Origin: an uncultured Lachnospiraceae bacterium
GTDB lineage: Bacteria > Bacillota > Clostridia > Lachnospirales > Lachnospiraceae
Length of the DNA stretch: 8,623 bases
Assembly (NCBI GenBank): GCA_902797015.1
Contig: CADBRG010000242.1
Span: 1 to 8,623 of the forward strand
Reading direction: 5' to 3'
The translations under genes and the position numbers were made by a program. The stretch's first letter is position 1; each line of letters starts with the position of its first letter. This document shows, in pieces, positions 1-5,812 of this stretch. The notes under the pieces were generated by a model. That model had not been told where the DNA came from. It saw only the letters and a list, made by a program, of their open reading frames with translations, and searched no databases.

Positions 1-414
1 AGCCAGATCTTTGCTGAACGCTTCGCCGTTTTTTGTCTCTTCGATACGATAACGGGTATTCTCAAGCAGGATCACATCACCGTCATTCATAGCGTCGATT
101 GCAGCTTTTGCATTATCGCCAACGACAACATCATCTGCTGCGAATTTTACTTCCTGACCAAGCAGTTCGCTTAAACGGACAGCAACCGGTGCAAGAGAAA
201 GCTCCGGCTTCGGCTCTCCTTTCGGCTTGCCAAGATGTGAGCAAAGGATTACCTTGCCGCCTTCACTGATCAGCTTTTTGATCGTCGGTAATGCGGCAAC
301 CAGACGGTTTTCATCTGTGATCACGCCGTCTTTCAACGGTACGTTAAAGTCACATCTGCAGAGTACGCGTTTTCCCTTAACCTGGATATCATCGACTGTG
401 AGTTTGTTTAACAT
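1..414 (-). CDS. pgk: Phosphoglycerate kinase, N-terminal 138 residues (cut by window edge)
   Basis: Cytoplasmic glycolytic enzyme that transfers phosphate from 1,3-bisphosphoglycerate to ADP, making ATP and 3-phosphoglycerate. The 138 codons seen are the N-terminal, substrate-binding domain; the remaining roughly 260 residues lie beyond position 1. Visible family signatures are RCDFNVP at residues 20-26 (substrate-binding Asp22 and Asn24), Arg37, the SHLGKP loop at 59-64 and LENTRY at 117-122 with Arg121. The ATG at 412-414 is chosen because AGGAGG (423-428) sits 8 nt upstream and the protein starts just before the conserved N-terminal strand. It lies 108 nt downstream of gap, with a hairpin between them, so it may be transcribed partly by read-through from gap. 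A weak promoter-like pair after the hairpin (TTAAGG, 18 nt, TATTAT) is possible but not convincing. Confidence 0.97.
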   Translation of the reverse strand, partial: MLNKLTVDDIQVKGKRVLCRCDFNVPLKDGVITDENRLVAALPTIKKLISEGGKVILCSHLGKPKGEPKPELSLAPVAVRLSELLGQEVKFAADDVVVGDNAKAAIDAMNDGDVILLENTRYRIEETKNGEAFSKDLA

Positions 415-477
415 GTTCTCTTCCTCCTCTGAAAGCTAATAATATTAAAAAAACAACATGTACCTTAAAAATGCGTA

Positions 478-510
478 AAGCGGATCCGATGTGATACACC
501 GGATCCGCTT
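478..510 (-). terminator. Hairpin between gap and pgk, probable terminator or attenuator
   Basis: Arms AAGCGGATCCG (478-488) and CGGATCCGCTT (500-510) form an 11-bp stem, and GTG/CAC (491-493, 497-499) adds three pairs beyond a 2-nt bulge, leaving an ATA loop. It begins 12 nt after the gap stop codon. On the minus strand the stem is followed by TTTACGCATTTTT, an interrupted T tract, so termination is likely to be partial. This would make gap mRNA more abundant than pgk mRNA. An alternative is an mRNA processing or stabilising hairpin. Confidence 0.65.
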
Positions 511-522
511 GTGATATGCTGA

Positions 523-1530
523 TTAAAACAGTCCTTCAAAGAACTTAATCGTACGAACCATCTGATAAGTATAGCTTGCTTCATTGTCATACCAGGATAC
601 TACCTGTACCTGTGTTGTGCCATTGTCAAGCGGGATTACCATGGTCTGTGTTGCATCAAACAAAGATCCGTATGTCATGCCGATGATATCGGAAGAAACG
701 ATCTCGTCTTCGTTATAACCGAAGGACTCGTTTGCTGCTGCTTTCATTGCTGAATTGATCTCTTCAACTGTTACATTGCCTTCAACGATGGCGTTCAGGA
801 TCGTAGAGGAACCTGTCGGGGTCGGCACACGCTGTGCAGCGCCGATCAGCTTGCCGGAAAGCTCCGGGATAACCAGACCGATCGCTTTTGCAGCTCCGGT
901 TGAGTTCGGTACGATGTTGATCGCTGCAGCGCGGGATCTTCTGAGGTCACCCTTTCTCTGCGGACCGTCAAGTGTCATCTGATCTCCTGTGTAAGCATGG
1001 ATCGTGCACATGATACCGCTCTTGATCGGTGCAAGGTCATTTAATGCCTTTGCCATCGGTGCAAGACAGTTTGTTGTACAGGATGCTGCAGAGATGATCT
1101 GATCCTCTTTTTTCAGAGATGTATGGTTTACATTGTAAACGATTGTCGGAAGGTCATTGCCTGCCGGTGCAGAGATAACAACTTTCTTTGCGCCTGCATT
1201 GATGTGTGCCTGTGCTTTTTCTTTGGATGTATAGAATCCGGAGCACTCTAATACAACATCAACATCCAGCTCTCCCCAAGGACAGTTGTTTGCATCCTGC
1301 TCAGAGTAGATCTTGATATCTTCGCCGTCAACCATGATGTAGTCATCACCTGCAGTGATGGAATCTGTCTTATATCTTCCCTGTGTGGAATCATATTTTA
1401 ACAGGTGTGCGAGCATCTTCGGGCTGGTCAGATCGTTGATCGCAACGATATCATACCCTTCTACGCCGAACATCTGACGGAACGCCAGACGTCCAATCCT
1501 GCCAAATCCATTAATTGCTACTTTTACCAT
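523..1530 (-). CDS. gap: Glyceraldehyde-3-phosphate dehydrogenase, type I, glycolytic NAD-type
   Basis: Oxidises and phosphorylates glyceraldehyde 3-phosphate to 1,3-bisphosphoglycerate with NAD in cytoplasmic glycolysis; the product is the substrate of the downstream pgk. It is full length at 335 residues. The Rossmann NAD-binding signature INGFGRIGR is at 6-14, and Asp33 in VAIND is typical of NAD rather than NADP use. The catalytic motif SCTTNCLAP at 150-158 carries nucleophile Cys151, paired with His178 in HAYTGDQ. The S-loop runs about 183-200 and the conserved SWYDNE is at 312-317. The start ATG at 1528-1530 has AGGAGG 7 nt upstream (1538-1543). It is divergent from the PHP phosphatase gene and preceded by its own promoter. 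No CggR-type regulator gene lies beside it, unlike in many Bacilli. Confidence 0.98.
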   Translation of the reverse strand: MVKVAINGFGRIGRLAFRQMFGVEGYDIVAINDLTSPKMLAHLLKYDSTQGRYKTDSITAGDDYIMVDGEDIKIYSEQDANNCPWGELDVDVVLECSGFYTSKEKAQAHINAGAKKVVISAPAGNDLPTIVYNVNHTSLKKEDQIISAASCTTNCLAPMAKALNDLAPIKSGIMCTIHAYTGDQMTLDGPQRKGDLRRSRAAAINIVPNSTGAAKAIGLVIPELSGKLIGAAQRVPTPTGSSTILNAIVEGNVTVEEINSAMKAAANESFGYNEDEIVSSDIIGMTYGSLFDATQTMVIPLDNGTTQVQVVSWYDNEASYTYQMVRTIKFFEGLF

Positions 1531-1564
1531 AGTTCTTCCTCCTGTTTCGTTTAGTAATAATTTT

Positions 1565-1589
1565 GGAATCTAATAATTTGATAAATTCC
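1565..1589 (-). promoter_or_regulatory. Small stem-loop near the 5' end of the gap leader
   Basis: On the minus strand the leader contains GGAATTTA and TAGATTCC, which can pair as an 8-bp stem with one G-U pair and a 9-nt loop. The stem would begin about 4-5 nt from the predicted transcript start. It is AU-rich and only moderately stable. A 5'-terminal stem of this kind can protect mRNA from 5'-end attack, but that role is inference here. Confidence 0.35.
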
Positions 1590-1599
1590 ATACCTCTCT

Positions 1600-1628
1600 A
1601 TTCTATATGATTAAACCCTAGAAAGCAA
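1600..1628 (-). promoter_or_regulatory. Predicted sigma-A promoter of gap
   Basis: On the minus strand, -35 TTGCTT (1623-1628), a 17-nt spacer and -10 TAGAAT (1600-1605). The -10 box matches the consensus at 5 of 6 positions; the -35 box is weaker at 3 of 6. The predicted start is around 1593-1595, giving a leader of about 63 nt before the ATG. The -10 box and start region lie in a 17-bp block that is identical in the efp promoter. Confidence 0.65.
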
Positions 1629-1643
1629 GGGATTTAGCGGATT

Positions 1644-1672
1644 TTGACAATTGTATAACAATTCAATATACT
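1644..1672 (+). promoter_or_regulatory. Predicted strong sigma-A promoter of the PHP phosphatase gene
   Basis: A perfect -35 TTGACA (1644-1649), a 17-nt spacer and -10 TATACT (1667-1672, 5 of 6). The predicted start is near 1679, about 36 nt before the ATG at 1715. Its -35 box lies back to back with that of gap, with 15 bp between them, so the two promoters could share control. Confidence 0.8.
1649..1663. promoter_or_regulatory. 15-bp dyad between the -35 and -10 boxes, possible operator
   Basis: AATTGT (1649-1654) and ACAATT (1658-1663) are perfect inverted arms around ATA. The dyad fills most of the spacer of the plus-strand promoter, so a bound repressor would block polymerase there. It does not fit the longer Rex consensus (TTGTTAA, 4 nt, TTAACAA), and no regulator gene lies nearby to suggest a candidate. 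In an AT-rich region chance is also possible. Confidence 0.4.
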
Positions 1673-1714
1673 TATGGAATATTATATGAATTTTTAACAA
1701 AGGAGCTGTCAAAT

Positions 1715-2512
1715 ATGATATGGGATGCGCATATCCACACACTGTTTTCGGGAGATTGTGAAACAGATATTTCCGACATTCTGGAGCAGGCAAAGGTACA
1801 TCATCTTCCGGGCATCACGATCACAGACCATCTTGATCTGGTTTATCCGGAGGACCCGACGCTTTTCCTGCTTGATCTTCCAAAATATGATAAAACCATC
1901 CGCGGGCTATGTGATGAATCGACGGATATACCTGTCAGATACGGGATTGAACTGGGACTTGCGGAAGGCACAGAAAAAGAATATGAAAAGATCGTTACAG
2001 CATATGACTATGACTTCGTGATCGGTTCCTCACATATGGTGCATGGAAAGGATCCTTATTATCCGGAGTATTTTGCCGGCCGTACCGTAAAGCAGGCATA
2101 TGAGGAATATTTTAAATCAATTCTTGAGAACATTCGATGCTGGGACGGCTTTGATGTCTATGGGCATCTCGATTATGTTGTAAGATACGGTACGGATGAC
2201 AGGAACCCATATGATCCGAATGAATACATGGATCTGTTTGATGAAATCCTGAAAGAACTCATATCACGCGGGAAAGGCATTGAAGTCAATGCTGCAGGAC
2301 TGGAGTATGGCCTTGCCCATCCGCATCCGGCTATTCCGATCATCCAAAGATACCGGGATCTGGGCGGAGAAATCCTTACGATCGGCTCTGATGCCCATAA
2401 AAAAGAAAATGTCGGCTATGCGTTTGCACAGATCCCCGATCTGCTGCGCGCCTGCGGATTTCAATATTACTGTGTATTTCAAAACAGGAAACCGGAATAT
2501 CTGCCATTGTAA
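1715..2512 (+). CDS. PHP-domain phosphoesterase, HisJ (histidinol-phosphatase) family
   Basis: A metal-dependent PHP-fold phosphatase of 265 residues, the usual size for the HisJ/YtvP type that dephosphorylates histidinol phosphate in histidine synthesis. All expected metal ligands are present: DAHIHT (His6, His8), Asp14 in the following loop, TDH (Asp38, His39), Glu79 in GIELGL, His107 in SSHMVHG, His151 in GHLD, and SDAH at 225-228 (Asp226, His228). There is no signal peptide, so it should be cytoplasmic. AAAGGAG (1699-1705) lies 9 nt before the ATG. It is the only plus-strand gene, alone between divergent gap and convergent efp, with its own promoter and terminator. No his genes are nearby, so the substrate is uncertain; many clostridial HisJ-like proteins sit outside his operons and may act on other phosphate esters. 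Confidence 0.9.
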   Translation: MIWDAHIHTLFSGDCETDISDILEQAKVHHLPGITITDHLDLVYPEDPTLFLLDLPKYDKTIRGLCDESTDIPVRYGIELGLAEGTEKEYEKIVTAYDYDFVIGSSHMVHGKDPYYPEYFAGRTVKQAYEEYFKSILENIRCWDGFDVYGHLDYVVRYGTDDRNPYDPNEYMDLFDEILKELISRGKGIEVNAAGLEYGLAHPHPAIPIIQRYRDLGGEILTIGSDAHKKENVGYAFAQIPDLLRACGFQYYCVFQNRKPEYLPL

Positions 2513-2516
2513 TAAA

Positions 2517-2551
2517 AAAAGCATTCTGCCAATATCTGACAGAATGCTTTT
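2517..2551. terminator. Bidirectional intrinsic terminator between the PHP gene and efp
   Basis: Arms AAAAGCATTCTG (2517-2528) and CAGAATGCTTTT (2540-2551) make a 12-bp stem with an 11-nt loop. Read on the plus strand it ends in CTTTTCTTTTACTT and starts 5 nt after the PHP gene stop codon. Read on the minus strand the GC-containing core ends in a run of seven Ts and lies 21 nt after the efp stop codon. The convergent genes can therefore share it. Confidence 0.9.
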
Positions 2552-2572
2552 CTTTTACTTAATTCACTTTTC

Positions 2573-3130
2573 TTATACACGGGAAAGATATTCGCCCGTA
2601 CGTGTATCAATTTTGATCACATCACCTGTTTCAACAAACAGCGGAACGTTTACAACAGCACCAGTTTCAACGGTTGCCGGCTTCGTAGCGCCTGTAGCGG
2701 TATCACCCTTGAATCCCGGTTCTGTTTCTGTAATCTCAAGCTCTACGAAAAGAGGCGGCTCTACTGCAAAGATATTGCCTTTGTATGCACACATCTTAAC
2801 CATCTCATTTTCTTTTACAAACTTCAGAGAATCGCCGATATCATCTTTGTTCAGCGCGACCTGATCATAGTTTTCAACATCCATGAAATAATACAGATCA
2901 CCATCATTATAAAGATACTGCTTATCGGAACGATCAATGTGAGCCTGCTCACATTTTTCTGTCGGTCGGAATGTTTTTTCTACCACACCGCCATTGACGA
3001 TATTTTTCAGTTTTGTACGAACAAAAGCAGCGCCCTTACCGGGTTTTACATGCTGGAATTCGATTACCTGATAAATATTGCCTTCAATCTCAAGTGTCAT
3101 ACCGTTTCTGAATTCACCTGCTGATATCAT
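2573..3130 (-). CDS. efp: Translation elongation factor P
   Basis: EF-P binds ribosomes stalled at polyproline stretches and promotes peptide bond formation. It has the standard length of 185 residues with three beta-barrel domains: a KOW-like N-terminal domain (about 1-63), a central OB domain (about 66-126) and a C-terminal OB domain (about 128-185). The tRNA-contacting loop reads HVKPGKGAAF at 27-36, so Lys32 at the tip is the residue modified in B. subtilis-type EF-P; Arg-type EF-P is excluded. The conserved C-terminal block GDVIKIDTRTGEYLSRV ends the protein. AAGGAGG (3138-3144) precedes the ATG by 7 nt. It has its own promoter directly upstream and may also be read from the rpiB operon. 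No modification enzyme gene is in the window. Confidence 0.97.
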   Translation of the reverse strand: MISAGEFRNGMTLEIEGNIYQVIEFQHVKPGKGAAFVRTKLKNIVNGGVVEKTFRPTEKCEQAHIDRSDKQYLYNDGDLYYFMDVENYDQVALNKDDIGDSLKFVKENEMVKMCAYKGNIFAVEPPLFVELEITETEPGFKGDTATGATKPATVETGAVVNVPLFVETGDVIKIDTRTGEYLSRV

Positions 3131-3175
3131 AAAAACTCCTCCTTAATGGGTTTTCTTTCGCGATACATCTTCTCT

Positions 3176-3204
3176 ATTCTATATGATGCGCTGATATTTT
3201 TCAA
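3176..3204 (-). promoter_or_regulatory. Predicted sigma-A promoter of efp
   Basis: On the minus strand, -35 TTGAAA (3199-3204, 5 of 6), a 17-nt spacer and -10 TAGAAT (3176-3181, 5 of 6). The -35 box covers the TGA stop codon of rpiB at 3201-3203. The predicted start is around 3169-3171, giving a leader of about 40 nt. The -10 and start region is identical over 17 bp to the gap promoter. Confidence 0.75.
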
Positions 3205-3644
3205 CCTTTCTCTTCGATTTGTGTAATTAAACCTACTCTTTCTGCATGACGTCCGCCCAATTCTTCCGCATTCAGATAAGCATCCAAGATGGCAATCGCC
3301 ATCTCGATTCCAATCACACGTGCGCCGAATGTAATGATATTTGCATGATTGTGTTCTCTTGCAAGACGTGCGGTTACAGGCTCAGAGCAGACAACAGCAC
3401 GGATGCCTTTGACTTTATTTGCGGCGATTGCCATACCTGCACCCGTTCCGCAGATCAGAACACCGACATCTGCTTTGCCTGCATTGATATACTCTGCTGC
3501 TTTCTTTGCGTAATCCGGATAATTACAGCGTTCTTCCTGATCAATTCCGATATTGATCACTTCATGTCCCTGGTCAGCCAGATATTCGCTAACCTGTTTT
3601 TTCATTGCTACAGCGGCATGATCATTACCTATGACGATCTTCAT
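3201..3644 (-). CDS. rpiB: Ribose-5-phosphate isomerase B
   Basis: Interconverts ribulose 5-phosphate and ribose 5-phosphate in the non-oxidative pentose phosphate pathway. It is 147 residues, normal for the RpiB/LacAB family. Visible active-site features are GNDHAA at 6-11 (Asp8, His9), the catalytic Cys65 in ICGTGAGMAIAANK, His98 and Asn99 in REHNHAN, and the phosphate-binding GGRHAERV at 130-137. The family also includes galactose-6-phosphate isomerase subunits and allose-6-phosphate isomerases, but as a single gene in a housekeeping operon RpiB is much more likely. The ATG (3642-3644) follows the yqeG TAA with no gap, and its ribosome site GGAGG (3651-3655) lies inside the end of yqeG, so translation is probably coupled. 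Confidence 0.95.
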   Translation of the reverse strand: MKIVIGNDHAAVAMKKQVSEYLADQGHEVINIGIDQEERCNYPDYAKKAAEYINAGKADVGVLICGTGAGMAIAANKVKGIRAVVCSEPVTARLAREHNHANIITFGARVIGIEMAIAILDAYLNAEELGGRHAERVGLITQIEEKG

Positions 3645-4199
3645 TTATTTCCTCCGTCCTCTTGTATAATGTGAAATCAGTTTCAGACTATTCCTTCTGC
3701 GTTTCGAAAACCGATACGCAAGCAATACGAAAAATTCCAGGAAACGTTTTAAAACGATCTGAATCTCTTCTTTCCAATAAATCTTCTTTACCATGATGTT
3801 GAAGATTCCGGCCCGGTTCGCGCCCCAGATATCCGTAAAGATCTGATCCCCGATAAACACGGTAGACAGACGGTCCGTTCCCATCATAAGCATTGCTTTT
3901 TTGTAATTTTCCGGATTGGGCTTGTGTGCATTGTAGATGTAGAACGTTTCCACCTTATCGCTGAACATCTTCACACGTTCTTCCTGATTGTTTGAGATCA
4001 GGCAACAGTAAAATCCCAGCTCACTCAGATGAGAAAACAACCGGATTGCTCTTTGATTTGCCGGTGCACCATGTGTCACCAGCGTATTGTCAATATCAAA
4101 AATGATTCCGCGGTAACCGTCCTGATATAATTGTGCGTAATCAATACGGTAAGCAGAACTCATATACAGATCGGGGTACAGATTTTTGAATTTCAGCAT
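3645..4199 (-). CDS. yqeG: YqeG-family HAD (IIIA) phosphatase
   Basis: A HAD-superfamily phosphatase of 184 residues. HAD motif I is FDIDNTL at 34-40 (nucleophile Asp35, acid/base Asp37), motif II is ISNN at 68-71 with Ser69, motif III is Lys93 in AHKPNP, and motif IV is GDQIFTDI at 117-124 with Asp118 and Asp123. It has no large cap insertion, as expected for class IIIA. The family is related to yeast Gep4, a mitochondrial phosphatidylglycerophosphate phosphatase, so a phospholipid substrate is plausible but not shown. After the catalytic core comes a hydrophobic stretch (about 153-162) and a strongly basic tail with KRRR and RGRRK, which could favour membrane contact. GGAGG (4204-4208) precedes the ATG by only 4 nt; the gene starts 15 nt after nrdR and abuts rpiB. 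Confidence 0.93.
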   Translation of the reverse strand: MLKFKNLYPDLYMSSAYRIDYAQLYQDGYRGIIFDIDNTLVTHGAPANQRAIRLFSHLSELGFYCCLISNNQEERVKMFSDKVETFYIYNAHKPNPENYKKAMLMMGTDRLSTVFIGDQIFTDIWGANRAGIFNIMVKKIYWKEEIQIVLKRFLEFFVLLAYRFSKRRRNSLKLISHYTRGRRK

Positions 4200-4214
4200 A
4201 TGTCCTCCGCCCTG

Positions 4215-4676
4215 TTACCGGCTGTCTTTATCGAGCATTTTTTTCAGCTCATTGACAAAGGTATTTACATCTTTGAATTCTCTGTATACCGAAGCAAAAC
4301 GCACATATGCTACTGCATCCAGATCCTTCAGTCTGTCGATCAAAAGCTCTCCGATCACACTGCTTGGGATTTCCTTTTCTTCTCTGTTGAAGATCTCTGT
4401 CTCAACAGCATCGATCAGTTCTGTGATCTGATCGGCAGAAACCGGTCTTTTATGGCAGGCTCTGAGGATACCTGCCTCGATTTTAGAACGGTCATACTGC
4501 TCTCGTGTATTATCTTTTTTGACAATGATCAGCGGAATGGTCTCCACCTTTTCATAGGTTGTAAAACGTTTTTCACACTGATCACACATGCGTCTTCTTC
4601 TGATCGAGGCGTTCTCGTCTACCGGACGGGAATCGATCACGCGAGTATTGGTGCTTCCGCAGTATGGGCATTTCAT
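4215..4676 (-). CDS. nrdR: Transcriptional repressor NrdR
   Basis: An ATP/dATP-sensing repressor of ribonucleotide reductase genes, which binds NrdR boxes upstream of nrd operons. It is 153 residues, the usual size. The zinc ribbon has CPYC at 3-6 and CDQC at 31-34, preceded by the arginine run RRRR at 26-29. The ATP-cone domain covers about 49-139, with VKKDNTREQYDRSKI at 52-66 and YVRFASVYREF at 124-134. The start ATG (4674-4676) has AGGAGG (4685-4690) 8 nt upstream. That ribosome site overlaps the ychF TAG stop codon (4689-4691), which suggests translational coupling. No nrd gene or obvious NrdR box is present in the window, so its targets lie elsewhere. Confidence 0.98.
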   Translation of the reverse strand: MKCPYCGSTNTRVIDSRPVDENASIRRRRMCDQCEKRFTTYEKVETIPLIIVKKDNTREQYDRSKIEAGILRACHKRPVSADQITELIDAVETEIFNREEKEIPSSVIGELLIDRLKDLDAVAYVRFASVYREFKDVNTFVNELKKMLDKDSR

Positions 4677-4688
4677 CGTGGTATCCTC

Positions 4689-5789
4689 CTATACATTAAA
4701 ACGGAACAGGATGACATCTCCATCCCGGACAACATATTCCTTGCCTTCCACGCCGACCAGACCTTTTTCTCTGGCTGCTGCAAGGCTTCCGCATTCCAAC
4801 AGATCCTTATAGTTCACAACCTCTGCACGGATGAAGCCACGTTCGAAGTCCGTATGGATCTTACCGGCAGCCTGCGGTGCAAGTGTTCCCTTCTTGATGG
4901 TCCATGCACGGGTCTCATCCTCTCCTGCCGTCAGAAAACTCATCAGACCGAGAAGATCATAGCTTGCCTGGATCAGTTTATCCAGACCGGATCTTGCGAT
5001 ACCAAGCTCCTCTAAAAACATGGCCTTTTCGTCATCATCAAGTTCGGACATCTCTTCTTCGATCTTGGCACAGATTACAAAAACACCGGAACCTTCCTGA
5101 TCGGCAAGCTCTCTTACGGATGCAACATACGGATTGGATGCACCGTCGTCAGCAAGGTCATCTTCGGAAACATTTGCCGCGTAGATGACCGGTTTTGCCG
5201 TAAGCAGGTTCAGCGAATGGAACCATTTGATATCGTCGTCATCCTCGCCAATGTCAAAAGTTTTTGCAAGATGTCCTTCTTCCAGATGCGCTTTGATCTT
5301 CTGGGAAAGTTCAACATCCTTGGCAATGGATTTGTCATTTCTTGCTGCCCGGCTTCCTTTAGCGATACGTCGTTCGAGAATTTCAATATCGGAAAAGATC
5401 AGTTCAAGATTGATGGTTTCGATGTCTCTTGCAGGATCTACACTTCCGTCAACATGTACTACATTGGTATCTTCAAAGCAGCGTACTACATGAACGATCG
5501 CATCAACCTCACGAATGTTGGCAAGGAACTGATTGCCAAGGCCTTCACCTTTGCTTGCGCCCTTTACGAGGCCTGCGATGTCTACGAATTCGATCACAGC
5601 AGGTGTAACCTTTTTCGAGTGGTACATATCTCCAAGCAGTTTCAGACGCTCATCCGGTACGGTAACCACACCGATGTTCGGATCAATGGTGCAGAACGGA
5701 TAATTCGCAGATTCCGCTCCTGCTTTTGTAAGTGAATTAAATAATGTGCTCTTACCAACATTTGGTAATCCGACGATACCAAGTTTCAT
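4689..5789 (-). CDS. ychF: Redox-regulated P-loop ATPase/GTPase YchF (OLA1 family)
   Basis: A universally conserved TRAFAC-class nucleotidase that associates with ribosomes; the precise role is unsettled. It is 366 residues, the normal length. Features in order are Walker A GLPNVGKST at 7-15, G3/switch II DIAGLVKGASKGEGLGNQF starting at 70, a helical coiled-coil insertion at about 130-200, and NVSE at 206-209 in place of NKxD, which is the family trait linked to ATP preference. A TGS domain occupies about 283-366, including AWTIKKG and the IHTDFERGFIRAEV segment. AAAGGAG (5800-5806) lies 10 nt before the ATG. It begins 23 nt after the thiamine pyrophosphokinase stop, the largest gap within the operon, and no promoter or terminator is evident there. 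Confidence 0.98.
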   Translation of the reverse strand: MKLGIVGLPNVGKSTLFNSLTKAGAESANYPFCTIDPNIGVVTVPDERLKLLGDMYHSKKVTPAVIEFVDIAGLVKGASKGEGLGNQFLANIREVDAIVHVVRCFEDTNVVHVDGSVDPARDIETINLELIFSDIEILERRIAKGSRAARNDKSIAKDVELSQKIKAHLEEGHLAKTFDIGEDDDDIKWFHSLNLLTAKPVIYAANVSEDDLADDGASNPYVASVRELADQEGSGVFVICAKIEEEMSELDDDEKAMFLEELGIARSGLDKLIQASYDLLGLMSFLTAGEDETRAWTIKKGTLAPQAAGKIHTDFERGFIRAEVVNYKDLLECGSLAAAREKGLVGVEGKEYVVRDGDVILFRFNV

Positions 5790-5812
5790 GAAATTGTTGC
5801 TCCTTTCGGTAT

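Noticed and set aside
415..477. Independent strong promoter for pgk
   Set aside because: Only a weak TTAAGG / TATTAT pair with an 18-nt spacer was found, which is not better than chance in AT-rich sequence.
1649..1663. Rex (redox) operator near gap
   Set aside because: The half-sites are too short and too close; the Rex consensus needs TTGTTAA and TTAACAA separated by 4 nt.
1611..1793. 60-codon minus-strand frame in the gap/PHP intergenic region
   Set aside because: It overlaps both predicted promoters and the start of the PHP gene, and has no ribosome site or known motif.
2280..2864. 194-codon plus-strand open frame across the end of the PHP gene into efp
   Set aside because: It crosses a strong terminator and overlaps two well-supported genes in other frames.
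4131..5015. 294-codon open frame on the plus strand
   Set aside because: It runs antisense across yqeG, nrdR and ychF, has no ribosome site, and its translation has no recognisable domain; it is a shadow of three certain genes.
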